Shown one piece after another: positions 9,662 to 20,140 of a DNA stretch of 64,000 bases. Origin of the DNA: Cytospora piceicola (lineage: Eukaryota > Ascomycota > Sordariomycetes > Diaporthales > Cytosporaceae). The notes under the pieces were generated by a model that worked only from the letters and a program-made list of their open reading frames with translations, did no database searches and was not told where the DNA came from. The stretch is taken from contig JALQBC010000049.1 of assembly GCA_023375675.1 (NCBI GenBank), positions 62,001-126,000 on the forward strand, given 5' to 3'. Positions within the stretch are counted from its first letter, which is position 1. The number at the start of each line of letters is the position of its first letter. Made by a program: the position numbers and the translations under genes.

Positions 9662-12415
9662 ATGGTCTCTCTGATGACCCCACCGCCCTCATCGTCACCG
9701 AGCCAGTCCGGTCACCCACAATCCACTGCAGCAAAACGTGCTATCCGACAGCACGAAAATGAGTATCGTGAGCCCGATGCTCCCTTACCAAAGCGGCGGC
9801 GCAAGGGTCCTTCGGCCGTTGGCCAGTTGGACTTTGTCAGCCTGCTGAGCGATGACGATGCGAAAGATGGTATCAACGGCCAGACTCGCCCAAGTGGGAA
9901 TCCTGAAGTCCCTCCAATCCGGCAGAAGAGTACGGCCACGTCACCATCCCGGTCGCGAGGCATGAGCTCGGCGAAGGCTCTCTCGAAGGCTGCTGTCGGC
10001 AGGCCGATTGCAGACGCAGAACCGTGGCATATCTCGCCTACTCCGGATCAAGCCGTGCCTCCTGATCAGTGGCCTCAGCAGCAATGGCAGCCTCCGCTCA
10101 TGTTAGCCCCGGCCCCGGCCCCGGCCCCGGCCCCGTGGTACAGCCAGCCCGAATGGACTCAACCTCCTCCCATGAGCCAGCCGGAACCTGAGCGACGTAA
10201 TCTTGGAGTTGATATGTCAAGCATGGTGCCTCCCAATTCATACCTACCAGGCTGGAATTACACGTTCCCGAATGATGGGTCGTGCCCGCCTCGCAACTTC
10301 GACATCACACCTCCTTCCCAGCCGCCTGGTCACCATTACCAAATGTCAGTCCCGTCTCAACAGAATTGGCCGTATCAGCAATGGCACGGGTACAGCAGGC
10401 CGGGTCCGCCAAGCGGCTATCTTGAATATGTCCCGCAGGCATATCAAAGGCCGCCGCCGGGCACTGCTTCTTATCCTATTGACTTGGACGGGCCGACGCA
10501 AAACATCTCGGCCCCTGTCTATGCACCTTCCACCGTGCCAGCATCCCAGCTGCCTACGTATGGTCTATCAAACAACCCAGTCTCCTTATTTCCCCACAAG
10601 CAGGACACCATGTATGGCAATTGCACTTCCTGGCCGCCATTGGTGACCCAGCCAGCTGCTATTCCGCAACCCATAATGGCGCCACAGCACGCCCAGAACG
10701 TCAACAAGCAGACAGCACGCAAAAGGACCCAAAATCCCAGTCCGGTGATCCCCACATACGAACCCGTATTGTGTCCCGAACAGGAAGATCTGGTCAGACT
10801 CATCGAAAGTGGGAAGAACGTGTTCTACACCGGCTCTGCAGGGTGTGGAAAATCGACTGTGCTCAAAGCCTTCGTGAATCGCCTAAAAGCCCAGGGAAAG
10901 CGAGTCCGCATCGTGGCACCAACAGGCAGGGCTGCCCTGAACGTTGGCGGTACCACTACTTGGACATTTGCGGGCTGGACGCCGGACTCCCACAAGCTTA
11001 CAATTGAGCAGTTACAGCAACGAGCGCACGGGAAGAATGTCTTTGAGCGACTCACAAAGACCGACGTCCTTGTTATTGACGAGATTAGTATGGTCGAGAG
11101 CCTACACTTGGAGAGACTCAATATTTTGATGAAGACCGCAAGACACCAGCCGAGATTTCGAGAGCAGCCTGCCTTCGGCGGTTGCCAGATCGTCGTCACT
11201 GGTGACTTTTGCCAGCTACCTCCCGTGAAGCCGTTCCAACACTGCCTCCAATGCGGAAAAGAGATGACTCAGAAGGCCGGAAAGGGCGGGAAGCTGCTTC
11301 ACGTGTGTAAGCAGCATGGCGAGTACCCTGACGAGGACAAGTGGGCATTCAGGAGCAAAGCGTGGCGAGAATGCAACTTCGAACATGTCCATCTGAAGAA
11401 GATCCACCGCCAAAACGACCAAACATTCATCAGCATGCTTCAGAAATGTCGGCTGGGCATCAGCCTGACCGAGCCAGAGATAAAACTCCTCATGCATCAC
11501 GAATGCCGAACAGCACAAGCAACGAAGCTGTTCAGTACCCGGCGAGAAGCCAGCGATGTCAACCGCGAGCGGTTCGAAAATCTTCGTGGCATCAACCACG
11601 CGTACTGGTGTCACGATAGCTTCTTCTGGAATGATCATTACCCCCAACTCCAATGGAAGAACAGGCGTAACGAGTGGGGCAGTGAGTCCGGAACATCGCG
11701 ACCGCCTAATACCAAGAAGCCTTTGCAAGCCCTGGAAGATCACCGGTGGGGAAAGTGTGTGCAGCTGAAACAGGGCATGCTCGTCGTTCTCCTGACCAAC
11801 CTCGATCTCGAAGCCGGCCTGTGCAACGGCTCCCAAGGGCTCATCAAGGGCTTCGAGAACTACGACCCGAATAAGATGCCGATTCGGGAGACGTACGATG
11901 CTCGTGGCAAGAAAAAGATCGAGGCTCAGCCCGGCCAGAGGGCTGTCAGGGGTGCGCACGCTGATGTTCAGGAGGCGGAGATCAAGACCTTTATTGCCAG
12001 CGATTCCGCACCCATCAAAAAGTGGCCTGTCGTGCGGTTTCACAACGGGGTCATTCGCACCGTCTACGCGGAGTGCAGCATCTCGCAGCTGGGAGACGAA
12101 GAGCCACACTGCCTGCTTGCGAGGACGCAGATCCCGCTAGCTCCGGCCTGGGCCATGACGATCCACAAGAGCCAGAGTCTGACGCTCGACCGGGTCATCG
12201 TGAACCTCAGCAAGGCCTTTGAGGAGGGCCAGGTGTATGTTGCGTTATCGAGGGCGACTGGGCTGGGCGGACTAAAGATCGAGGGTGATGAGGGGTTCTT
12301 GAGGAGTAAGCTCATGGTAAATACTGAGGTTTCTGCCTTCCTGAAAGAGAAGTTTGGGGATATCTACGGAGTGAATGCTGCCGAAGACGTGGAGGCAGAG
12401 CCCCCCCTCGAATAG
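9662..12415 (+). CDS. PIF1-family DNA helicase with inserted zinc-knuckle-like motif
   Basis: A 917-aa intronless protein. Residues 1-370 are low-complexity and Pro/Gln-rich, including an Ala-Pro run encoded by (GGCCCC)n near 10108. The helicase core follows: Walker A GSAGCGKST (391-399), VRIVAPTGRAALNVGG, Walker B VLVIDEISM (Asp about 473), VTGDFCQLPPV, and near the C-terminus WAMTIHKSQSLTLDRVIV and VYVALSRATGLGGLKI. These are superfamily 1B PIF1/RecD motifs and indicate 5'-3' ATP-dependent unwinding of DNA, in the nucleus or mitochondria. After the QLPPV motif there is an insertion with C528-x2-C531 and C549-x2-H552, compatible with one zinc site. A second large insertion (about 640-780) separates the last motifs. 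The start could be one of the nearby Met codons (e.g. MTPPP). Canonical fungal Pif1 is likely another gene, since the N-terminus here is unusual. Confidence 0.88.
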   Translation: MVSLMTPPPSSSPSQSGHPQSTAAKRAIRQHENEYREPDAPLPKRRRKGPSAVGQLDFVSLLSDDDAKDGINGQTRPSGNPEVPPIRQKSTATSPSRSRGMSSAKALSKAAVGRPIADAEPWHISPTPDQAVPPDQWPQQQWQPPLMLAPAPAPAPAPWYSQPEWTQPPPMSQPEPERRNLGVDMSSMVPPNSYLPGWNYTFPNDGSCPPRNFDITPPSQPPGHHYQMSVPSQQNWPYQQWHGYSRPGPPSGYLEYVPQAYQRPPPGTASYPIDLDGPTQNISAPVYAPSTVPASQLPTYGLSNNPVSLFPHKQDTMYGNCTSWPPLVTQPAAIPQPIMAPQHAQNVNKQTARKRTQNPSPVIPTYEPVLCPEQEDLVRLIESGKNVFYTGSAGCGKSTVLKAFVNRLKAQGKRVRIVAPTGRAALNVGGTTTWTFAGWTPDSHKLTIEQLQQRAHGKNVFERLTKTDVLVIDEISMVESLHLERLNILMKTARHQPRFREQPAFGGCQIVVTGDFCQLPPVKPFQHCLQCGKEMTQKAGKGGKLLHVCKQHGEYPDEDKWAFRSKAWRECNFEHVHLKKIHRQNDQTFISMLQKCRLGISLTEPEIKLLMHHECRTAQATKLFSTRREASDVNRERFENLRGINHAYWCHDSFFWNDHYPQLQWKNRRNEWGSESGTSRPPNTKKPLQALEDHRWGKCVQLKQGMLVVLLTNLDLEAGLCNGSQGLIKGFENYDPNKMPIRETYDARGKKKIEAQPGQRAVRGAHADVQEAEIKTFIASDSAPIKKWPVVRFHNGVIRTVYAECSISQLGDEEPHCLLARTQIPLAPAWAMTIHKSQSLTLDRVIVNLSKAFEEGQVYVALSRATGLGGLKIEGDEGFLRSKLMVNTEVSAFLKEKFGDIYGVNAAEDVEAEPPLE

Positions 12416-12957
12416 TCACATCTGCTGCATATCTCCGGAGCACTCGCCGCGAGATTGATTGGTTAAGTTTGACATAGCATGTCTGGAGTCACGGTTGTCT
12501 TCATGTTGGGAACTAGTGGCCATCCTTGGCTATTGGTAAATTACATCGGTGAGTATAGAATATGTTAAAGCATGAGGATTATGCATGCAGATGACGAGAA
12601 TTGTGGTCGACTCCAACCCTGGATCCATTCGTGCTGGTTGTGCTGGGCGGCATGGAGTAGGGTCCGTACCCAAGGTACAATTGAATGATGACATTGCTGT
12701 GAGACCTGATGCCATCCGCTATACCTGGTTATTCCCGGCACGCCATCAAGGTGGAAAGAAGTTCAAAGGATGAGGACTACCAGATCATAATTAATCCGGC
12801 CCGGACATGTGATCCGTGAACTACGGTGCATCCCCGCTTCGACCTCGGAAGGACCTCGGAGGAATGTTACACAAGCAAGAGGGCCTCATACGGACCTGGG
12901 TTTCGTCCATTGAAGGCTGTGTCCTTCACATACATCACGGTTGACCAGCACTTCGTC
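12416..12957. other. Intergenic region
   Basis: Non-coding spacer between two plus-strand genes. It should hold the helicase 3' end and the promoter of the dehydrogenase. The frame open from 12826 continues into the dehydrogenase but the extra residues do not look like that family, so they are treated as leader. Confidence 0.5.
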
Positions 12958-13938
12958 ATGGCGTTCGAGAAGAAAACAGTTCTTATCACCGGAGCAGCAG
13001 GCTTCATCGGCCAGCGGCTCACAGCCGCCCTCTTGGACAAACACCCGGAGTACCGACTCGTTATCACCGACGTCGTCTCTCCCTCTGTCCCGTCCGGCGC
13101 GCAGAATTCAGACAACGTACTCCCCATCCAAGCGGACATGAGCGATCCGGCATCACTCGAGGGCCTCATCGCGGCGTCACAGCCCCTATCTGCCGTCTTC
13201 GTCTTCCACGGCATCATGTCCTCCGGCTCCGAAGCCAACCCGGACCTAAGCCTGAAGGTAAACTTGGACGCCACCCGGGCTCTTCTCCTAAAGCTCGGGG
13301 AGACAAACAAGGGCGTCCGCGTCATCTACGCGTCCAGCCAGGCTGTGTATGGGACGCCTCTCCCGGACGTCATCACGGACAGCGTGACACCCACCCCCGC
13401 TGGCGTGTACGGCACGCACAAGCTCATGACCGAGATCTTCATCAACGACCTGCACCGGCGCGGCGTGATCGACGCGTTCGCGCTGCGCTTCCCGACGGTC
13501 TCGGTGCGCGCGGGCAAGCCCACGCAGGCGGCGAGCTCGTTCCTGTCGGGGATCATCCGCGAGCCGATGAACGGCCAGGAGTGCGTCGTCCCGGTCCGGG
13601 ACAGGAGCTACCGCGCCGTGGTGTCCGGGCCCGGGACGCTGGTGGAGAACCTGCTGAGGGTGCTGGAGCTGCCGAGCGACGCCTTGCCGCCGCATGTCCG
13701 CTGGGTGAACTTTCCCGGGATCTCGGTCTCGGTGCAGGAGTTGCGGGACGCCTTGGCCAAGGTGGGCGGTGAGGAGAGGCTGGGGTTCATCAGAGAGGAG
13801 ACGGATCCTGAGATGGAGAGGATATTGAGGTCATGGGCTGTGAGAGTTGATGATTCCACGGCTATAAAGCTGGGATTAAAGCGCGATGAGAATGCTGAGA
13901 GTATTGTCAGGGAATATGTTGACTCGATAGCAAAGTGA
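12958..13938 (+). CDS. Extended SDR, D-erythronate dehydrogenase-like (NAD-dependent epimerase/dehydratase family)
   Basis: An intronless 326-aa cytosolic oxidoreductase. It opens with the Rossmann motif TVLITGAAGFIG (Gly12, 15, 18). The active-site Ser is in VIYASSQAVYG (about 126), and Tyr151 and Lys155 are in VYGTHK. The segment RFPTVSVRAGKPTQAASSF, followed by IIREPMNGQ and VWSP-like features, matches the DenD-type D-erythronate dehydrogenase group, which uses NAD+ to oxidise a C4 sugar acid. Members are often misnamed UDP-glucose epimerases. The ATG at 12958 is chosen because the family N-terminus begins there (MAFEKKTVLITG); the upstream in-frame ATG at 12826 adds 44 atypical residues. 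The 3' half of the coding sequence is clearly GC-richer than its flanks. The substrate assignment rests on family resemblance only. Confidence 0.85.
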   Translation: MAFEKKTVLITGAAGFIGQRLTAALLDKHPEYRLVITDVVSPSVPSGAQNSDNVLPIQADMSDPASLEGLIAASQPLSAVFVFHGIMSSGSEANPDLSLKVNLDATRALLLKLGETNKGVRVIYASSQAVYGTPLPDVITDSVTPTPAGVYGTHKLMTEIFINDLHRRGVIDAFALRFPTVSVRAGKPTQAASSFLSGIIREPMNGQECVVPVRDRSYRAVVSGPGTLVENLLRVLELPSDALPPHVRWVNFPGISVSVQELRDALAKVGGEERLGFIREETDPEMERILRSWAVRVDDSTAIKLGLKRDENAESIVREYVDSIAK

Positions 13939-15506
13939 GCACGAGGATCTGTTAAACATATCGAAGCTTTTGACCAAGCAAGTCCTTGGAAGTAAACATG
14001 TACATTCTGACCCAGGTATGTGTAAAGACGCCCATTCACCCCTAAAGTATCCCACCAGAGCTGTATACCTACGGGTATTACGAGTACCAGGAATTGGCAA
14101 CCTCGCGAGTCCGAGAACAGCGACAATAAGGCCCAGTCCACCCAGCACCACACTGAGCATACAGAGCAGCGCCACTCCCTCCAGTAGACGGGGCCATCGA
14201 GGTCGTCATTGGTTCTGATATCGTCTTGATCTGGTAAAGTGGTATTGAGCTTGACCTTGACAAAGGCGTGGGAGGGTCTGAGAGTCGTACCCAGCGCCGT
14301 AGCCCCAGCGCGTGTTGGTGTCGCTTTCATTGCGGCAGTAGGCCTTGCTCACTGCGGTTTTGCCTTTGCCCCCTCCCGTCGTACTGTCCTACCCTGCTAC
14401 TCTACTGCTATACTACTGCCTACCCTTCTACTATTCTACTCTCCAGATGTCCTACCAGACTCTCCTATTCTTCCACCTCATACCCTTCCACCCGCCCACC
14501 TCGGCAGCGTCGCGACATGGCTTGATCTTGGAAGTAGAAGGACATCGAAAGCTGGACGCGTGTGCGTCGGATCAGTTGATTGGTATCGACGGTTTCATCA
14601 GTATCCATGGGGGCTAATCGTGAATGAGGGGAAAGGAGGTACTGACGCCTCCGATAGTGCAAGTCCCGACATACGAGAAACCGTACACATGTATAGGAGC
14701 TCCTCCCATCAAGATCGCTCCCGTAACCTACCCAGCTGGTTGACAGTGCCGGAAGAGATCTAGCCGACAGTGTTAGTATATCCCCGGTTGGGATCACCAC
14801 TACGACAGAGGGCTTTGTTATCTATGGAGGGACAACAAGCGCAGAACGAGGGCCAGATAAGTTGGCAGAATTACAAATAGCTCGAACAGATCCACGAGAT
14901 TGTGCCTCGCCAAGGAGGTAGGTATCGATATGTACCACCAAAGTTGTTTGGTAGACTATTACAACTGCTGTTGATAACATTACAGCAGTGGCCAGACTTA
15001 TATATATATATGTATGTATGTATGTATAAACTTATGCAGAATCTGAATGAGGGGTGGTTACATGGTCTTAGGAGAGGAATTGAAAATTAAGCCTTCATCC
15101 CCTACTGGATTTTCACGTGCGCCCGGGAGAATTTCAATGATAGATCGCTCGGGCTAGACTATGACAACACTCTAGCCACCTAGGCCAAAGCCGGTATAAG
15201 ATGGGGTTACTGGAAATATACACAGGACTGTAGGACGCAACACGAGTTCGGCATTGTTCAGTGTTGTGGTGGGAACAAAAGGACTGGGGGAGAAAGCGGC
15301 GGTCCGCCATGTATTAACCTCGCAGGAATACCTAGGTCTTAGGCACCATCATATCACCTGAACCTGGGGAAAAAAACCGGGTGACTGAGATGCAGGTCCA
15401 CCATTGTTTTGAGGATCTCACGTCAGCACTGATTGTGATTATAGTTGCTTTTCCAACTGACTTCAGACGTCCGCGGACTGCAAAGTCAGTATTGGCAAAA
15501 AGTTGT
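13939..15506. other. Intergenic region with CBM1 relic and microsatellite
   Basis: Besides the decayed CBM1 fragment at 14078-14263 this stretch holds a pyrimidine-rich CTACTN repeat tract around 14390-14450 and a TA/TGTA microsatellite at about 15000-15026. A near copy of the palindromic word (TACCTAGGTC) lies at 15329. No intact gene was recognised; open frames at 14239-14763 and 14465-14800 lack family features. Confidence 0.5.
14078..14263 (-). pseudogene. Decayed carbohydrate-binding module CBM1 (fungal cellulose-binding domain) fragment
   Basis: On the minus strand a Ser/Thr/Pro/Gly linker-like segment (TTSMAPSTGGSGAA) leads into LYAQCGAGWTGPYC, then TREVANSWYS and a stop. A working fungal CBM1 reads roughly YGQCGG-x-GWTGP-x2-C ... 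TC-x4-N-x-YYSQC. Here the first two cysteines and the aromatic positions (Tyr, Trp, Trp/Tyr) are preserved. The loop is two residues short, the third conserved Cys is an Arg codon (CGC), and the final Gln-Cys is replaced by a stop codon. No catalytic domain (GH, LPMO or esterase) could be joined upstream. I read it as the C-terminal remnant of a plant cell-wall enzyme gene; an unrecognised spliced gene is the alternative. Confidence 0.5.
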
Positions 15507-15591
15507 GTCTGCCCCATGAATCGAACATGGGTTTCATCGGTTATCTGTTAAGGACCACAACGATGTGTACTGACCACTATACTAGGCAGAC
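15507..15591 (-). tRNA. tRNA-His (GUG anticodon) with 14-nt intron
   Basis: The minus strand folds into a cloverleaf. The acceptor stem is GTCTGCC/GGCAGAC (7 bp). The D-arm contains AGTGGTCAGTAC, and the anticodon stem is CATCG/CGATG. The anticodon loop is TTGTGG...C with GTG at positions 34-36. The T-arm is CCATG-TTCGATT-CATGG. A 14-nt intron sits after the base following the anticodon, the usual place for nuclear tRNA introns. The internal A and B boxes act as the promoter. Length without the intron is 71 nt. Confidence 0.88.
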
Positions 15592-17006
15592 TTAGTTCCT
15601 TGAAAAGCTGCAATTTGGCTTACACTATGACGCGTGTTGCATAGTGTGACAAATCTGAAAGCGAGCTTGCGGTGGCTTTGTGATGCGGGAGTGCTTTTGG
15701 CCAACAAAAAAGTGGCTCGACGAGTCAGAAACTATGAAAAGGGTGTAAGATTTCCGGTAGTCGAGTCAACTCGGGAGGTTTAATTCACGGTGAAGTATGT
15801 GTGACAGGACCTTGAAGGACGAAAGGATTTGTGGGGTAGAAGTGTTTGAACGAAAGTTTTCGGACTGTATACGTACTTACTAAATAGACTGAGTAGTAGG
15901 CATGATTCATACTTAGTACTCATGTAGGTCTTTAAGATGTGAGTAGATAGGTCTATTCACCTCCGGGCTTCTACCTTCTAGCCACGAATCGCTAGGAGCA
16001 CTTTCTACAAGTTAATGTTGATCCACTCAGTTATTGCTGTCAGCTTGCCCAGCAAATATCATACACGCGTCCAACACCTCGAAATTTGCTGCAATATAAC
16101 GTCGTAAGTGTTGCGTATATCGGTCAAGCGCGGCTTGGGAAGGTTTAGGGAGGATGAATTCCATTTGATAACGGCCATGGCGCGTACATTATTCAACAGC
16201 TAGTATTTCTACATATTTATTCTGTGCCTCTTGCCTGCTGCTCATGAAAATGACAATATGCCGGAATATTTCTCAGTGGTCACGAATGATGTTTTCAACC
16301 AATTACTTGACTACCTGGGTATGTAGAAAAATCTCAGTGGGCAGGTGCAAGGACAAAGCCGAAGATTATCTCAACTGCCCTACCCCGGGCCCTACTGGAC
16401 ATCAGGTAGATATTACTGAAGTACCTATATAGCTACCTAGGTATATTCCAAGGAAGTAGAGCCCGGGAAAATAAGAAGCAGAAAAGGCCAAAGATGTAAA
16501 CGATCCATCAATACTCTCCTCTCAAGCTCTATTCATCTCAAAAGATTAGTGGCCCCTGAAGGGTACAAATGTATGTCGTATCCACTCAGCGCATTATTCA
16601 ATTTGATCAAGATATGAAGCAACAAAAAGACCAATCCTAATCTGGCTTCTTTTTTTTCTTCTTCAATTCTTCCCAATTGTTCTCTTCTCTTTAACACCCC
16701 TATCCCTTCCCAACCCTTTATCTTTGAAGAATGGCATGTCCGTTTGCGGAAAGGTGCTGGCCGCAATGGTTGTAACATCTTGAGAGTCCTTTGTGGCCCT
16801 TCTCATTCCTTTGTCGGTATGAGGGCCGCTCCCATCTGCAAAATCAATACGATTGCAGGAATCTATAACGAGTTGACTGTAGCTCAGAATATGGAGGAAA
16901 AAAGTATTTCGCAACCTCACCAACAGACTTGTTGTATTTCGAATTCGCAATCTACTGTAATTCCATCGTGCTCCTCCAGGTTACAGTAGTAGACAGTGTA
17001 GCAAAC
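15592..17006. other. Intergenic region upstream of the USP-like gene
   Basis: A low-GC spacer containing one perfect TACCTAGGTA copy at 16434-16443 and a pyrimidine-rich tract near 16645-16680 (CTTC and T runs). The promoter of the gene at 17007 should lie at its right end. No gene family or RNA gene was recognised. Confidence 0.5.
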
Positions 17007-20000
17007 ATGGCTGCTCAACCTCCACCCCTGGTCGTGCCCAGTTATTACCAGCTTGTCGTCCCTGGAAGTAACCTACCTACGGCAGGAATACCGGGCGATA
17101 CAGATGAAGCAGGAAACATCCTTGGAGCAGATACGGTAAGTGCACAAGTGCCAGGTTGTTGACCTCGAACCAGCATGTCAAACATTTATTTCTTCAAGGC
17201 CATTCCATTTGGAACCGTGGCGATCATAGCTAATCGATATTTTCCAGTCGGGTATTATCGCGACGCCTGTAGCTCGCATGGCAGAAAAGCTTACAGTACT
17301 ACCGAACAGAGGGTCCGTATGCTTTCGTAATGCAGTGTTACACTCGCTTTTCAGCCTCGATAGGTTTGTGCAACTGCTGCGGGTGGTAGAAGGCTTGTTG
17401 GACGGAGAAAACCGGCCTATATTCCGCCAGTTGCACGATCTCGCAGTGCGCTTCCGTGCAGGGGATCCCACGGTTGGAGCCATCGCCGCCGTTGACGCGG
17501 TTTGGACTACAATCACCCAAACACAGGCACACCCAGCCACTCCGGTGATAAACCCGGCTGCCACGAATCCCTTTGGGGGGCAGCGTGTCGCTCAGGAAGA
17601 CGCTGTAGAGTTCCTTGAGTATCTCCTATATAGGCTCACTGCGACCGAAATACCAGTGGACTATTTTGAGTATGACCCAGACGAGACGTTGTTGAACTAG
17701 ACCGCTCTTTGCTAACATGATGGGCAGCTTTGATGCTTCGAACCGTGCGTATCGGCAACTATTTGGCTTCCAGCGCGCTACGCGAACTGCATATGACTGT
17801 GCGTGTCCCCAGAAGCATCGGAAGCCAATTTTGTTGAACGGTGCCAACCCTTCACCATGGACACAAGCGGAATACACTCTCCACGTAGTACGCAACCCAG
17901 CGATAGGAGCCACGACTCTGTCCAATGCGATCCCGAGAGCAATGTATGCGACCGCCGATGGGGCAAATGAGAGCGAATTGTGTCCGACCTGTGGCGAAGG
18001 ACAAGTAACAGGCAGATTCTCCAAGTTCTTCTACTTGCCAGATATCCTGTCCATCGCTATTACGCACCAGAGGACGAGGAAGAATGCGCATGGCGTCAGG
18101 CAAACGGTCTTGGACTTCGATAACAAAATCGACTATCAAGAACGACTCGATCTTTCCAACCTGTGCGAAAGGCCGGCTGACCAAGGAAACGCCGTATACC
18201 GCCTGAAAGCCGTGGTTGTTTGGCAAGGTGGCGAGACAACGGGGCAAGGACAGCAAGGCAGCACTGGAGGCCACTACTACACTTACCTGCGCCGGGAGAC
18301 TGAGGCTGGTGTATACTGGCAGAGATTAAATGAGCAGACGAATCCCACGTCCGTGGACCTGAACGGCGGACTGGAGGCTCTTCGGCAGGACAAAAACCAG
18401 CCAAGGCTTCTCTTCTACGAGAAAGAACAACAACAGCCCGGTGCACCCCCTGCAGCACCCGTCGTAGTGTCGAGCACTGGCGGCCAAGATGGTGATGGCG
18501 CTGGGGCGACAACTGACCCCCCGGCTGACGCCACGTATGAGCCTTACATAACGACCTACCGCGTACAGTGGAAGCCGTGCGGAAACGCTCCCGCTAGCAC
18601 CGCGACACCAGGCTGTTGTTCTGGCGGACACAACAACACCGGGGGAGACCATCCAGACGAGACAGGAGGTAGCCCGGTGAGCCTCCGAGGAGGAGGAGAC
18701 GGTTCAGACTCAGGAGGAGACGGTTCAGACTCAGGAGGAGACGGTTCAGACTCAGGAGGAGACGGTTCAGACTCAGGAGGAGACGGTTCAGACTCAGGAG
18801 GAGACGGTTCAGACTCAGGAGACGACGACGGTCTGTATGCTGGCTTCGAAAACTGGACTGATGTCGCACAGTTCCGGAATGCTTTTGCGACTGAGGGACT
18901 TCTACTCTTGGATAATGGCAGTACCCTGGATGACTGGAGGAATATTCTGAGAGAACATCTGACCCCAACTAGGGCCGTGCAATATGATGTATACTCAATC
19001 CAGGGCCTGAGACGCATAATCACCGCCCGAGGCCTCGGAACTAGGAGCAGGTACAGGCAGGTGCTCGAGGATGCTCTTACGGCAGACGATGCTGCTAATG
19101 GGTCCCCAGCCCAGACACCTTCTCCCGACAACGCCACCCCAGCCCAGACACCTCCTCCCGACAATGCCACCCCAGCCAAGACACCTCCTCCTGACAACGC
19201 CACCCCAGCCAAGACACCTCCTCCCGACAACGCCACCCCAGCCAAGACACCTCCTCCCGACAACGCCACCCCAGCCAAGACACCTCCTCCCGTCAACGCA
19301 ACCCCGGTACTTCCTCCCGTCAACGCAACCCCGGTACCTCCACCCGTCAACGCAACCCCGGTACTTCCTCCCGTCAACGCAACCCCGGTACCTCCTCCCG
19401 TCAACGCAACCCCGGTACCTCCTCCCGTCAACGCAACCCCGGTACCTCCTCCCGTCAACGCAACCCCGGTACCTCCACCCGTCAACACAACCCCGGTGCC
19501 TCATGGTGATATCCCGGTTGTTCAAGACCCGGACACTCCAGACCCGGCCCTGGAGGCGAGGCTGCAACAGCTAGAAAACCTCATCGCCAGCCTCGAGGAC
19601 ACCAATCGGCCGTGCAACTGTCCCCTCAACGGCCAGCTCCCCGGAGACCAGACGTGCCAGAACAGCAGTGGCAACCAAGCCCAGCCCTGCCGCAACCGGG
19701 GCTTGCACATCCGCCTCACCCCATCCGGCGGCAGCCAGGACTTGGGATCGCGGGACTACTGGGTCCCGCTGGCACCGCAGCAAGACCACGATAACCTGAA
19801 CCTCCGGGTCAGCATCCAGGTCTCGGAGCGCACGTCCGAGGGCCTGTACCCTGTCCGGTTCTCCTTCTCGGGCCCGCAGCCACCAGAGGGCGGCCTCCCC
19901 GTCCTGCCGCGGGATGCCCCGTTCAGGAACACGATCAGGTTCAAGCTGCCGTTCTACATCTATCCCCAGAATCTCCACTTCGAGATGTGGCAGGAGAACA

Positions 20001-20140
20001 TCCCGGATGCCGCGCTGTTGGACACGAGGAGGATCGATGTGACCTTCCAGCCCCCGTCGAGCGCGGGCAGGACGCGAACGGCTGCTGAAGCCGGCCTTGA
20101 TGAGGGTGGGAGCCCACCGCAAATACCGAAGACAGGTTAG
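17007..20140 (+). CDS. USP-type (C19) ubiquitin hydrolase-like protein with coding minisatellites and unknown C-terminal region
   Basis: Three exons (17007-17135, 17248-17669, 17728-20140) give about 987 aa. The catalytic domain has a Cys box PNRGSVCFRNAVLHSLF (Cys68, with Asn63 as the probable oxyanion residue), a Gln-Glu-Asp-Ala QED motif (AQEDAVEFLEYLL), a zinc ribbon CACPQKH/CPTCG (about 207-272) and a His box GGHYYTYLRR (His366) followed by LFYEKE. It should cleave ubiquitin-like conjugates. Downstream are six tandem GGDGSDS units (about 508-550), a SAP-like helical stretch (YSIQGLRRIITARGLGTRSRYRQVLEDAL, about 604-632), Pro-rich repeats PPDNATPAKT and PPVNATPV, a short coiled region (LQQLENLIASLED) and about 190 residues I do not recognise. 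The Cys box has SVC in place of the usual NTC. The second splice (17670-17727) has a good branch point (GCTAAC) and rescues the frame. Confidence 0.8.
18698..18823 (+). repeat. 21-nt coding minisatellite, six copies
   Basis: Six exact or nearly exact copies of a 21-nt unit beginning GACGGTTCAGACTCAGGAGG encode the heptapeptide GDGSDSG. The identity at nucleotide level, including synonymous positions, points to recent tandem duplication rather than selection on protein alone. The array lies inside the USP-like gene and is likely length-variable between strains. Confidence 0.9.
19105..19503 (+). repeat. Two adjoining Pro-rich coding minisatellites (33-nt and 27-nt units)
   Basis: About six 33-nt units encoding (P/S)PDNATPA(K/Q)TP pass directly into about eight 27-nt units encoding PPVNATPV(P/L). 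The two units share the core CAACGC(C/A)ACCCC, so the second array probably arose from the first by a deletion within the unit. Every unit carries Asn-Ala-Thr, a formal N-glycosylation sequon. That is unlikely to be used in a cytosolic or nuclear protein. Confidence 0.9.

Noticed and set aside
11216..12109. 297-aa minus-strand frame opposite the PIF1-like gene
   Set aside because: Overlaps helicase motifs read on the plus strand and shows no features of its own.
18556..19567. Two long minus-strand frames (310 and 190 aa) across the repeat arrays
   Set aside because: They arise because the tandem repeat units contain no stop in those frames. The opposite strand carries the catalytic USP domain and continuous motifs.
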